Source: Reichenbachiella carrageenanivorans (GTDB lineage: Bacteria; Bacteroidota; Bacteroidia; Cytophagales; Cyclobacteriaceae). From it: DNA of 64,000 bases. The stretch is taken from NCBI RefSeq assembly GCF_025639805.1, contig NZ_CP106735.1, positions 4,063,501-4,127,500 of the forward strand, given 5' to 3'. Shown here piece after piece: positions 54,182 to 63,720 of the stretch. Made by a program: the position numbers and the translations under genes. Positions within the stretch are counted from its first letter, which is position 1, and every line of letters begins with the position of its first letter. The notes beneath the pieces were generated by a model. It was not told where the DNA came from and made no database searches. It saw only the letters and a program-made list of their open reading frames with translations.

Positions 54182-56701
54182 TTACCTACCTGATCTGCGT
54201 ACAGTACTGAGTTCATCTTCGTTGATCACATGCGCATCGGCATCTCCATCATAGCGCACAGTACTGAGACCTGAGGCATCCACCACCAGTCTTTTGTTCG
54301 CATTCACTTTGGCATTGGATGCACCAGAAGCTGATACTTCTACAGTTTCGGCTTTTAGCTCAAAGGCCTCCAAGCTAGATGCACCAGACACTTCTGCTTC
54401 CAAGTACGATGTGTTACCTTCGAGCCCCATCGAACTGGCGCCATTCAAGTACACGTAGAGTTCTTCTGCTCGGATATTCATATCCGCAGATGAGGCTCCT
54501 CCCAAATCGATCTCTAGGTCTTCGACTTCAAAATCTTTGACTTCGAAATAACATAAGCCTTTGCTGCTCAATTTGGTCAATCCAGGCATGGTGATGTATA
54601 CATCCAATCGCAAATCTTCATCCAAGTCTTTGAGCAAATCCCATTTCTTTCCCGACATATCGATCTCCAATACATCTCCATATTTTTTGATCAACACGTC
54701 TTTTTTGTATCGCTCACTCCCTTTCACGCTTATGCTATATTCATCTGCTTGGTTTACGTAGACATTGTATATACCTCGGACTTCTATTTGATCAAAATCT
54801 TGAATTTCAAAAATCATCGGTTCACCTGTGTATGTTTTTGACTTAGATTTCGAATGGTATTTGAGTTTGGACTTGTGCTCTTTCGTGTCGTCATGGTCTA
54901 ACAAACCCCCAGACGTATTTTGCCTTTCGCAAGTCAAGCAATTGAGCCCCTCTTCGGTAAAGATCCATTCATTTTCTTTGTTAATTTGCCAGCTTCTATA
55001 TCCGTTTCTATTGAAAGTATGCTCAATGATATCAATCATATCGTCGTCCAACACAAACTTTCGGTTGTAAGGAATGTAAAGTGTCATATCCAATTCTTGC
55101 GCTCTGAATTTCGCTTTTTCTTTAAACCTATAATCCGAATCAAAAATCAACTCGTTGCCTTTTTGACGTACGTCATAAGTCACCATTTGTGCATTTTGCT
55201 CGGCTTGTTGTCTGCTACGACCGTGCGCTTCGTAGCGCATATCCAATCGCACAACAGAATCCTCATTCCCTCGCAGCTTAAGACTGGTGGCATCAATGCC
55301 ATTAAAGTCCACATAGTCTAGTGTCAGCAAGAGCGGCTGAGAAACCTCCACATCGAAAGTACGTGTCTCTTGATAAGAACCTTCATTTCTAAACTCACCC
55401 ACCAAACCTGGAATAGTGATAGACAGGCCAACCAGACAGATAACCCACACGCCAAAAATAGACCAGCCTAGTGGTGCACGAAGCACCATTTTCTTGATCA
55501 CAATGGATATGCCCAAAAGCCCAATGACTAAAAATGGAATGAAGGCTGTCAGGAATATAGCCAAAAAGGTAAACCCTGATATGCTCTCCATTACAATATC
55601 AGCTGGGAAAAAAGATGCACTGCCCCAACCGCCAAAGCCTGCAAACAAGCCGAACAAAACACCAGCACCTATAAACAAGCCCATCATACCAGAAATACCG
55701 ATCATAGCAATAAACAAACCTGCCAACACCCTAATGGCATGCATCAATACATTAGAAAAAGGCCCCAACAATCCCGCTAACGCCGCAAACAAAGCCGCGA
55801 TTAACCGAAAGGGAAAAAGGAGTACTTTAGCCAATGCACTTTCTTCTCCATCTTCCTGTTTAAGATTGCGTTTCACCTTTTGCTCTATATTGGACAAGGT
55901 AACTGGCTCGCCCTGCATCTGCATTTTGTCTGTAATAGACTTCGCTACAGGTGTGATCATCCAAAGGATAATGTAGAGTATAACCCCTGTACCCCCTAGA
56001 AAGATAGACACTACGAATAGCAAACGGACGAGCGTAATATCCGTACCGAAGAAGGCCGCAATACCGCTAGCCACTCCACCCAACACCTGATGATCTGGAT
56101 CTCGAAACATCTTCTTGACCTCTTCGTCATCACCCAGATTTTTAGCCCCTGGTATCACAATCCACAAGACAATATATGCCAAAAAGACCGCTCCACTCAA
56201 AGCAGAAATGAAGACATTGAGTAGCATCATAACGGCTATCAGACGGACCCAAAGTGGATCGATGCTGAAATAGTACGCAATACCTGCGGCTACTCCTCCA
56301 AGCACCTTCCGTTTTTCGTCACGATGCAGTCGCTGCTTACCAAAATCATTGGCATGATCCGTACGCTCTTTTTGCCCTTTCTTTTCTTGTTTAGGTGTTT
56401 CCTCCTCTGCTGAGGATGTCGTAGGTTCATCGTCTTCAATCGCCTCAAAATCCGCCACGGTTCCCATGGTATCGATCAACGCTTGCACGTCTAGTTCGTT
56501 GATGATCTGTTTGCCATCATCGAGTTTGGACAAAAATATTTCTGCCACCCTGCTTTCTATATCGGCAATGATCTCGGCGCTGTCTTCATAGGAAGAGAAG
56601 TAGTTGTTGATGGTTTCTAAATACCCTTTGAGCTGAGCATAACCATCCTCCTCTATATGAAAAATAATACCGCTTATATTGATACTAATATTTTTTTTCA
56701 T
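54182..56701 (-). CDS. Multi-pass PspC-domain protein with C-terminal DUF2807 beta-helix
   Basis: 839 residues. The N-terminal about 95 residues are a soluble acidic helical domain (NISGIIFHIEEDGYAQLKGYLETI). Two PspC domains follow (about 125-190, KRKVLGGVAAGIAYYFSIDPLWVRLIAVM, and about 195-265, DHQVLGGVASGIAAFFGTDITLVRLLFVV), then a set of transmembrane helices (about 290-440). The periplasmic C-terminal half ends in DUF2807 (about 640-835), with FDQIEVRGIYNVYVNQ and repeated (L)SGASS-type turns. PspC proteins serve in envelope stress. PadR lies 77 bp upstream on the same strand, the usual regulator pair. Confidence 0.88.
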   Translation of the reverse strand: MKKNISINISGIIFHIEEDGYAQLKGYLETINNYFSSYEDSAEIIADIESRVAEIFLSKLDDGKQIINELDVQALIDTMGTVADFEAIEDDEPTTSSAEEETPKQEKKGQKERTDHANDFGKQRLHRDEKRKVLGGVAAGIAYYFSIDPLWVRLIAVMMLLNVFISALSGAVFLAYIVLWIVIPGAKNLGDDEEVKKMFRDPDHQVLGGVASGIAAFFGTDITLVRLLFVVSIFLGGTGVILYIILWMITPVAKSITDKMQMQGEPVTLSNIEQKVKRNLKQEDGEESALAKVLLFPFRLIAALFAALAGLLGPFSNVLMHAIRVLAGLFIAMIGISGMMGLFIGAGVLFGLFAGFGGWGSASFFPADIVMESISGFTFLAIFLTAFIPFLVIGLLGISIVIKKMVLRAPLGWSIFGVWVICLVGLSITIPGLVGEFRNEGSYQETRTFDVEVSQPLLLTLDYVDFNGIDATSLKLRGNEDSVVRLDMRYEAHGRSRQQAEQNAQMVTYDVRQKGNELIFDSDYRFKEKAKFRAQELDMTLYIPYNRKFVLDDDMIDIIEHTFNRNGYRSWQINKENEWIFTEEGLNCLTCERQNTSGGLLDHDDTKEHKSKLKYHSKSKSKTYTGEPMIFEIQDFDQIEVRGIYNVYVNQADEYSISVKGSERYKKDVLIKKYGDVLEIDMSGKKWDLLKDLDEDLRLDVYITMPGLTKLSSKGLCYFEVKDFEVEDLEIDLGGASSADMNIRAEELYVYLNGASSMGLEGNTSYLEAEVSGASSLEAFELKAETVEVSASGASNAKVNANKRLVVDASGLSTVRYDGDADAHVINEDELSTVRRSGR

Positions 56702-56778
56702 TGTCTTTTATTTAATACTTGATCTAATAGGCAGGCACCCTATCAGTCCATTTTTGGTTTTAGATTTATTGATGATTG

Positions 56779-57135
56779 TCATGTTTTGACTGTTTTGTTT
56801 TTTGCAGACCGTTTGGCACTGATTTTTTTGGTAGAGGACATCAATTCTTTCCAAGTCTCATCTAGTTTTCCTAAAAAATCGCTACCCTCTTCTGTAATAG
56901 TATAATACTTACGTGGCGGTCCTGATTTAGACTCTACCCATTTGTAATCTACTAATCCAGCTTTTCGCAATCGAGTGAGCAATGGGTACAATGTACCCTC
57001 TACCACCATGATTTTTGCTGAAGTGAGCTCTTCGAGCATATCCGAAGCATACACTTCTCCCCTTGAAATAATTTGCAAAATGCAAAACTCAAGAATGCCC
57101 TTCCTCATCTGTACTTGTGTGTTTTCTATCTTCAT
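56779..57135 (-). CDS. PadR-family transcriptional regulator
   Basis: 118 residues. The winged helix reads MRKGILEFCILQIISRGEVYASDMLEEL, then MVVEGTLYPLLTRLRKAGLVDYKW, and GPPRKYYTITEEGSDFL, which is the full PadR signature. A basic tail (KKISAKRSAKNKTVK) ends the protein. PadR proteins are usually repressors of the adjacent membrane-protein gene; the PspC gene follows 77 bp downstream. The signal is unknown. It probably starts its own transcript. Confidence 0.93.
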   Translation of the reverse strand: MKIENTQVQMRKGILEFCILQIISRGEVYASDMLEELTSAKIMVVEGTLYPLLTRLRKAGLVDYKWVESKSGPPRKYYTITEEGSDFLGKLDETWKELMSSTKKISAKRSAKNKTVKT

Positions 57136-57157
57136 ATCCTATCTGCTTGAGAATAGC

Positions 57158-57223
57158 TCAGCTTATCATACTACCTACATAATGGAAGACTAAAGCGAAC
57201 AAGAGAAAAATTAAAATAATCAT
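57158..57223 (-). CDS. Possible 21-aa membrane micropeptide
   Basis: ATG at 57223 reads MIILIFLLFALVFHYVGSMIS and stops at 57158, 22 bp before padR on the same strand. It would be one hydrophobic helix. It could be a real small membrane protein or chance in AT-rich DNA; I see no promoter or ribosome site. Confidence 0.25.
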   Translation of the reverse strand: MIILIFLLFALVFHYVGSMIS

Positions 57224-57556
57224 GGTCTTGAGTTTTTTGAGTTTAATCGAAGCAATTCTACAAACGAAAGCTGGTTTTGAGTCAGACCAATTCGTCTTGT
57301 TTCCTTGCTCCTATTTTAAATTTATTTTCAACCTTGATAACTCTATACGCAATAGTACCTTGCAAGGCCAAGTACTGGGTGAAATATTTAAAAAAACACT
57401 CATTTTCTTTATTAAATTCAATCACTTATTTGAATAATTAAAATTTTACCCTTCCTATTCAGCATATTCTTCTATCAACTTTGCTACGTTCACCTTCTCG
57501 ACAAACAACACTTGTCACTCATCAACCGAGAAATATGCCTGACTGGTAGAATATAA

Positions 57557-57587
57557 TTGAATAGCTAGAGGAGAGTATTTAGATTTG
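57557..57587 (+). promoter_or_regulatory. Bacteroidota sigma-A-type promoter of porV2-porU2
   Basis: TTG (57557-57559), a 20-nt spacer and TAGATTTG (57580-57587) match the phylum consensus. Initiation near 57593 leaves about 18 nt before the GTG start at 57611, a typical short leader. Confidence 0.7.
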
Positions 57588-57610
57588 TAGAGACAGATAA
57601 GAAGACGCAC

Positions 57611-58687
57611 GTGAGAATAGTCATTGCTGCCATCGTGGGATGGCTAAGTATAAGCACCTCTTTTGCACAGTCCAATACTCCCAAATACAGTAATGAATTT
57701 TTGGCTATTGGAGTGAATGCTCGTGCATTGGGCATGGCTAGCGCTTTTACTGCTGTAGCAAACGACGTAAGCGCTGGCTACTGGAACCCCTCTGGACTGA
57801 CCCAGCTCGAATACCAATACGATGTATCCGTAATGCACGCCCAATATTTTGCAGGCATAGCCAACTACGACTACCTGGGATTTGCAACCAAAATTGACTC
57901 TGTGAGCTCCCTTGGACTTTCCGTGATTCGTTTCGGCATCGACGACATCCCTGACACCCGTTTTCTCTACGACGCCAACGGCGCGCTCAACTACGACAAC
58001 ATTCAATTTTTCTCTGCTTCAGACTATGCCTTCTTGTTTTCATATGCTCGTAAATTAGACTGGTTGGGCGGATTAGATGTAGGAGGCAATGCCAAAATTA
58101 TCTATCGCCATGCGGGGAATTTTGCTACAGCCTGGGGCTATGGCATAGACCTAAGCGCCACCAAATCCTTCAAAAACCTGCAACTTGCTGTGATGCTCAA
58201 AGACATCACAGGCACCTACAACGCTTGGTCGCACAACACCGAACTGGTCGCTGACATCTACACTCAAACAGGGAATGTGATCCCCGAAAATTCTATTGAA
58301 ATCACACTGCCCCGAGCCGTCATTGGTGCCAGCTACACCTTTGCGATCAAACAGAAATTTGGCCTACTGCTTGCCCTCGACTTAGAGACGACCACGGATG
58401 GTAAGCGAAACACACTCATCAAGACCAACTCCGTATCGATAGACCCTAGGTTTGGCTTAGAAGCCAGCTACCTATCCTTATTTTTCTTACGGTTTGGCGC
58501 AGGCCAATTTCAAGAAATTCAGAATTTCGACCGTTCTACCTCCATGGTTTACCAGCCCAATTTTGGCATTGGTGTCAAGCTCAAAAACTTCAACATCGAC
58601 TATGCACTGACCGACATTGGCGATCAAGCAGAAACCCCTTACTCGCATGTTATTTCACTTAAACTTGGATTTGATGATAAGAAATAA
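57611..58687 (+). CDS. PorV2-like T9SS outer-membrane protein
   Basis: 358 residues from GTG. Signal peptide about 1-19 (ending TSFAQS). The family opening is intact: YSNEFLAIGVNARALGMASAFTAVANDVSAGYWNPSGLTQL. Strands alternate to the end (VGASYTF-type turns). In the T9SS, PorV shuttles cargo to the PorU sortase on the cell surface. This one is the usual partner of PorU2. The next gene begins inside its 3' end (14-bp overlap), so the two are translationally coupled. It is longer and better conserved than the barrel at 17.2 kb. Confidence 0.88.
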   Translation: MRIVIAAIVGWLSISTSFAQSNTPKYSNEFLAIGVNARALGMASAFTAVANDVSAGYWNPSGLTQLEYQYDVSVMHAQYFAGIANYDYLGFATKIDSVSSLGLSVIRFGIDDIPDTRFLYDANGALNYDNIQFFSASDYAFLFSYARKLDWLGGLDVGGNAKIIYRHAGNFATAWGYGIDLSATKSFKNLQLAVMLKDITGTYNAWSHNTELVADIYTQTGNVIPENSIEITLPRAVIGASYTFAIKQKFGLLLALDLETTTDGKRNTLIKTNSVSIDPRFGLEASYLSLFFLRFGAGQFQEIQNFDRSTSMVYQPNFGIGVKLKNFNIDYALTDIGDQAETPYSHVISLKLGFDDKK

Positions 58688-61600
58688 GTGTTATACCGTA
58701 CTCTTCCTTCTCCTTGTAGCGTTTCAAGCCGCAGGTCAGCCCTATGGCAATGAATGGATAGACACAAACCAACGTTACTTCAAAATCAACATTGGAGAAA
58801 ATGGCATCTACCGCATGTCTCGCACGGATTTGGCCGATTTCGGATTTCCTGTAGGTAGTGTAGACCCTAGAAAAATTCAGCTCTTTCACCTAGGACAAGA
58901 AGTAGCTATCCATCTCGAAGGTCAACTCGACGGCACCTTTGATCTGTCTGACTATCTGGAATTTTATGCTGAAAAAAGTAATGGAAGTACAGACACGCCA
59001 CTCTACACTAATCCTGCGACACAACCACATACGTTTTACAATATTTTTTCGGACAGTTCTGCCTATTTTCTGACTTACAAACTCGATCTACAAACAGGCA
59101 AGCGGATGGGAGATTTTTATGAAAACAATGTGGGTGGACTTGCTGCACAAAATTATCACATCAGTGAAAACCTAAACCTACGAACAACTACCTACTACGA
59201 AGGACAGAGCTATGGATCAGGGGAAGAGATCGTACTACCTACCTACGACGTAGGAGAAGGCTGGACGGGACCATTTGCGTCTCGCGGACAAAATATAGAC
59301 AACAATATCACAGGACTTATCAACGAAGTGCAAGCCGACTACACCCCCAACATCAAGGTACTCCTTGTAGGAGGTAATAACAACAGTCATGATGTAACAA
59401 TACTGGTAGGCCCAAACTCTGGGTCGCTACGAACAATAGCCACGGCTACATTCGATGCCGACGAAAATTATTTGGTTTCAGAAAACATTGCATGGACAGA
59501 CATTTCTGCCAGTGGGAACCTGACCGTAAGGGCTACAGTAAATGGTGTATCAGGTGCTGCCGATCGTGTTTCTGTATCCTACATCTCTGTAAACTACAGC
59601 AAAGCCTACAACATGAATTCAGAAACAAGTGCACGAATAGTCATGAAAACCAATGCTGGAAACAAATCCTATATAGAAGTAACCAATGCTCCAACCAGTG
59701 TAACTCTCTATGACATCACCAACCCCACAGATCCTATAGACATCGGCATCAACGAAAGTGCAGGCACCTTCCATGCGATGGTCAATAACACCAGCACCCA
59801 GCGTACTTTGTATGCTCAGTCGGGACAAAAAGCGGTGACCAACTTCGAAGAAGTTTCTTTCAACCATTTTAACCCCGCTAATTTTAACTATTTGATGGTC
59901 AGCCATACGTCACTGAGAGGCAGTACTTCCAGCGGACAAGGCGATCAAGTCACTGCGTACAAAAACTACCGCCAATCTGTAGCTGGTGGAGGGCATACTG
60001 TCCTTGACATAGACATTCAAACGATCTTCGACCAATTCAACTATGGCAACCCCTCACCTATCGCAATCAAACGCTTTTGTGAATATGTCTACGACAATGG
60101 CACACCAGAATTTTTATTTCTGATAGGCAAAGCTTCCAACGTACAGGCTAATTATTATCGACAAGATCCGCTAGCTCCTACAAATCGACATTACATTCCC
60201 ACTTATGGATACCCTGGAGCAGATGTACCATTCACTGCAGGGCTCGATGGAGGCACAGGCTACGAGACACTTGCCACTGGCCGAATCAATGCAACAGAAC
60301 CCGACCACATAGAAGCCTATCTCAACAAGGTAATGGAAGAAGAAGCTCTACCGTTCAACACACTTCGTCAGAAAAGTTTGGTTCACCTAAGTGGTGGCAA
60401 CACAGAATCTGAGTTAAGAACATTCAAAATTTATGTCGATGATTTTGCCCGTATTGCCGAAGGAGAATTGCTAGGAGGCGCCTCTACTCAACTGTCTAAA
60501 AACAACAACGACGCAGTAGAACTCATCAACATTTCTGACGAGATCAACGATGGTGTAATGATGGTGACTTTCTTTGGACATTCTAGTGGCAGCGTCACAG
60601 ATATAGAAATAGGGCTTGTCTCTGACCCTGCTTTTGGCTATGCCAACAAAGGAAAATACCCGATCTTTATGGTTAATGGTTGTTTAGCTGGAGACTTCTT
60701 TAGCGAAAACGAGAGTTTTGGAGTAGACTGGATACTAACCCCTGACTTGGGCGCCTTGGGATTTATGGCACATAGCCATGTGGCCTTCTCCAACAATCTC
60801 AGAAGGTTTACAAACCTATATTATGAAGTTGCTTTTACGGAAGAGAATTTCATTGCCAAATCTGTAGGCGAAATCAAAAAAGAAACCGCTAGGAGATATA
60901 TCAACACATACGGCACCTCAGAATCTCCTCTCTCACAAGTACAACTGGTAAATCTACAAGGCGATCCTGCAGTGAAGGTTTTCGGACCAGACAAGCCAGA
61001 CTTGGATATCAACGAAGCCTACTTACAAGCAGGTACTTTCGACGATTCTCAGCTTTTGGCTACAATCGATTCCTTCTATATCGAAATGAATATTAGAAAT
61101 TTTGGGATCTACTCCCCCGACACCTTTGCGATCGCAATCAACCGAACTTTTTCCGACGGGCGAGTGCAAACCATCGGCCCCAACCTGTTTGATCAAGTAC
61201 TTCGCGAAGACACAATACAATTCACCATTCCTAACGATGTGAGCAACCCAGGAGGATTAAATACTTTCAGCATTACCCTAGACCCAGCCAACAAGATCGA
61301 CGAAATGGATAAATCCAACAATACAGCCTCTCTAGACGTTTTTCTCTCCTCAGGCAGTACATTCAACCTGTACCCTAACAACCTATCCATCCAGACCGAA
61401 GCTTTGCAGGAATTCTACTTTCAATCGTCTAATCTACTGGCTGGCCGCAGATCCTTCGACATCCAAGTAGACACTTCATCTACTTTCAACAGTCCATATT
61501 TAATCAGTCAATCTCAGTCTAGTTTAGTCATTGGCAAAGCCAACATCAATTTGGAAGCCACTAGCAGCATTCCCAATGGTAAAGTTTTCTACTGGCGCAC

Positions 61601-63719
61601 GAGGTATTCAGACCCCTTGCCTACCGAAAGCGACGACTGGGTAACCAGCTCTTTTGTATTTGATAAAACCAAAGGGGAAGGGTGGGCACAAACCAATCCG
61701 GCTCAATTTTCCGAATCGTTTACAGAAGGTTTATCCTTAGATCCCTCCACTGGGCTTTGGAGTTTTCTTACTTCACAGCTGCACTTAGAAGTTCAAAACT
61801 ACGGTTCCAATCACCCATCAGCCGACTATCAGGACACAGAAGTGCTACTAGACAACAGAAACTATTTCAATACCAATTCTAATTTAGATGCTGGATGTAG
61901 AAACAACACACTAAATTTTATGGCATTCAAACGCCAATCAAACGTCCCTTTCAAAGCTGTACAAACCCCTGGATATGATGAACTCAACTCGTTGGTATGT
62001 GGACTAGTACCACAAGTCATCTACAACTACACAGAAGGCGATGTGCCTGGTATTTACGGCCCAGAAGTATTGCTCAACAATATAGAAAGTGGTGACAAAG
62101 TACTGATTTTTTCCTTGGGCGATTTCGATTACACCACGCTACCTACTACCCTGCTCGACGACTTGGAGACATTAGGCCTGCAACGTAGTGAACTGAATAC
62201 CATTGCGAGCGGAAGCGACGAACCAATTATCATGCTTGGTGTAAAAGATGCCGCAGCCAATACGGGACTTATCATTCGAGCAGCGACAACACCGGCAAAC
62301 GAGCAACAGCTCAACCTAGACGAACAGCTCAATGGCAGTTTCGATTCTGGGGTGATTTCATCCACTCTCATTGGTCCTGCCCTATCTTGGGATCAAATGA
62401 CAGCTAACATAGGCGACTCCCCTAACCCTGCGGATGACACAAAAAATATAACCTTATATGGTGTGAAATCAGATAAAACCGAAGAAGTGTTGTCTCCACC
62501 TACCTTAGGCACTGATGGGTATGACCTAAGCGCATTGAGTGTGAGCGACTATCCTTACCTCAGACTACAACTGGATGTAGCTGACCCTGTGCAACAAACT
62601 CCTCTTCAACTCAACTCATGGCAAGTAGACTATGAGACTACTCCCGAAGGCCTCCTATTGATCAGCAGCCCCGAAGGTATAGCTGAGTCGGTAGAAGTAC
62701 AAGAAGGTCAACCATACAGCAGCGACTATACTTTCTGGAATTATTCAAAAAAGGACTTTCAGGATTCTATCAAAATCAAATATAATCTACTCAATGTAGG
62801 AAGTTCAATTCAATTTTCTGACTCACTCAATCTACCAGCACTAGCCAGCGGAGACTCTGCCCAGTTTGAATTTAACTTGACAACCATGGGCAATCAGGGA
62901 CTGAACGACATGATCTTAAATTCAAACATCGACTACGCTCATGAATTTTATTCTTTCAACAACACTGTCCGCTTTTCCAACTACCTCAAGGTAAATGCCG
63001 ACGAAACCAACCCATTAGTAGATGTTTCTTTTGATGGTGTACAAATCATGGATGGAGATATCGTATCGCCTACACCGTCTATCGAAGTGTATATCAATGA
63101 CGACAATGCCTTCTTGCTCATGCAAGACACCACAGGGATCAATATCTATCTAAAACAACCTTGTGAAGATTGTGATTATGAACGTGTGGCTTTTAGCAAC
63201 CCAACAGTACAATGGAGCCCTGCTACTACTGATGAAAATTTTAAAGCAACGATCAACCCTGAGCGATTAGAGGATGGCCTGTATGGACTTCGTGTATTGG
63301 CCAATGACGCCTCTGGAAATCCTTCTGGTCTAAAGCCCTACGAAATCAACTTTGAGGTCATCAATGCCTCTACCATCACCAATTTCTACCCATACCCTAA
63401 TCCATTTTCATCAAGTACTCGATTTGTATTTACACTTACAGGATCGGAGTTTCCTGAGGATATTAAAATTCAGATACTTACTGTGACTGGTCGTGTGGTA
63501 AAAGAAATTTTCATGGATGAACTAGGAGCCATCAACATAGGCAATAACAAAACAGACTACGCTTGGGATGGACGAGACAACTATGGAGACCAGTTAGCCA
63601 ATGGCGTATATCTTTACCGTGTACTCATCAAAAATGCTGGAGAAAATTTCAAACATCGAGAAACCTCTGCTGATCGTGGATTCAAAAATGGATTTGGCAA
63701 AATGTACTTACTGAGATAA
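58674..63719 (+). CDS. PorU2-like C25-family T9SS sortase/protease
   Basis: 1681 residues from the ATG at 58674 (MIRNKCYTVLFLLLVAFQAAGQ gives the signal peptide); an earlier start at 58617 would extend it into porV2 and is rejected. The C25 gingipain domain holds His636 (FFGHSSGS) and Cys670 (VNGCLAGDFF), the expected dyad. A CARDB/Ig-like set of modules (about 780-1500) follows, ending with an FlgD-like/type A C-terminal domain (YPYPNPFSSSTRFVF, GVYLYRVLIKN). PorU cleaves the CTD of cargo and links A-LPS. This paralogue is about 500 residues longer than PorU. Its last gene end abuts the next gene at 1 bp. Confidence 0.9.
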   Translation: MIRNKCYTVLFLLLVAFQAAGQPYGNEWIDTNQRYFKINIGENGIYRMSRTDLADFGFPVGSVDPRKIQLFHLGQEVAIHLEGQLDGTFDLSDYLEFYAEKSNGSTDTPLYTNPATQPHTFYNIFSDSSAYFLTYKLDLQTGKRMGDFYENNVGGLAAQNYHISENLNLRTTTYYEGQSYGSGEEIVLPTYDVGEGWTGPFASRGQNIDNNITGLINEVQADYTPNIKVLLVGGNNNSHDVTILVGPNSGSLRTIATATFDADENYLVSENIAWTDISASGNLTVRATVNGVSGAADRVSVSYISVNYSKAYNMNSETSARIVMKTNAGNKSYIEVTNAPTSVTLYDITNPTDPIDIGINESAGTFHAMVNNTSTQRTLYAQSGQKAVTNFEEVSFNHFNPANFNYLMVSHTSLRGSTSSGQGDQVTAYKNYRQSVAGGGHTVLDIDIQTIFDQFNYGNPSPIAIKRFCEYVYDNGTPEFLFLIGKASNVQANYYRQDPLAPTNRHYIPTYGYPGADVPFTAGLDGGTGYETLATGRINATEPDHIEAYLNKVMEEEALPFNTLRQKSLVHLSGGNTESELRTFKIYVDDFARIAEGELLGGASTQLSKNNNDAVELINISDEINDGVMMVTFFGHSSGSVTDIEIGLVSDPAFGYANKGKYPIFMVNGCLAGDFFSENESFGVDWILTPDLGALGFMAHSHVAFSNNLRRFTNLYYEVAFTEENFIAKSVGEIKKETARRYINTYGTSESPLSQVQLVNLQGDPAVKVFGPDKPDLDINEAYLQAGTFDDSQLLATIDSFYIEMNIRNFGIYSPDTFAIAINRTFSDGRVQTIGPNLFDQVLREDTIQFTIPNDVSNPGGLNTFSITLDPANKIDEMDKSNNTASLDVFLSSGSTFNLYPNNLSIQTEALQEFYFQSSNLLAGRRSFDIQVDTSSTFNSPYLISQSQSSLVIGKANINLEATSSIPNGKVFYWRTRYSDPLPTESDDWVTSSFVFDKTKGEGWAQTNPAQFSESFTEGLSLDPSTGLWSFLTSQLHLEVQNYGSNHPSADYQDTEVLLDNRNYFNTNSNLDAGCRNNTLNFMAFKRQSNVPFKAVQTPGYDELNSLVCGLVPQVIYNYTEGDVPGIYGPEVLLNNIESGDKVLIFSLGDFDYTTLPTTLLDDLETLGLQRSELNTIASGSDEPIIMLGVKDAAANTGLIIRAATTPANEQQLNLDEQLNGSFDSGVISSTLIGPALSWDQMTANIGDSPNPADDTKNITLYGVKSDKTEEVLSPPTLGTDGYDLSALSVSDYPYLRLQLDVADPVQQTPLQLNSWQVDYETTPEGLLLISSPEGIAESVEVQEGQPYSSDYTFWNYSKKDFQDSIKIKYNLLNVGSSIQFSDSLNLPALASGDSAQFEFNLTTMGNQGLNDMILNSNIDYAHEFYSFNNTVRFSNYLKVNADETNPLVDVSFDGVQIMDGDIVSPTPSIEVYINDDNAFLLMQDTTGINIYLKQPCEDCDYERVAFSNPTVQWSPATTDENFKATINPERLEDGLYGLRVLANDASGNPSGLKPYEINFEVINASTITNFYPYPNPFSSSTRFVFTLTGSEFPEDIKIQILTVTGRVVKEIFMDELGAINIGNNKTDYAWDGRDNYGDQLANGVYLYRVLIKNAGENFKHRETSADRGFKNGFGKMYLLR

Positions 63720-63720
63720 G

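Larger units (their letters stand above)
57136..57610. other. Divergent intergenic region between padR and porV2
   Basis: 475 bp. It carries a strong promoter at its right end (57557-57587) and a possible 21-codon hydrophobic ORF on the minus strand (57158-57223). The remainder is AT-rich and has no recognisable coding feature; a 71-codon plus-strand frame at 57222-57437 has no coding signature. Confidence 0.5.

Noticed and set aside
57222..57437. A 71-codon plus-strand frame between padR and porV2.
   Set aside because: AT-rich, without signal, domain or ribosome context; it looks like an open frame by chance.
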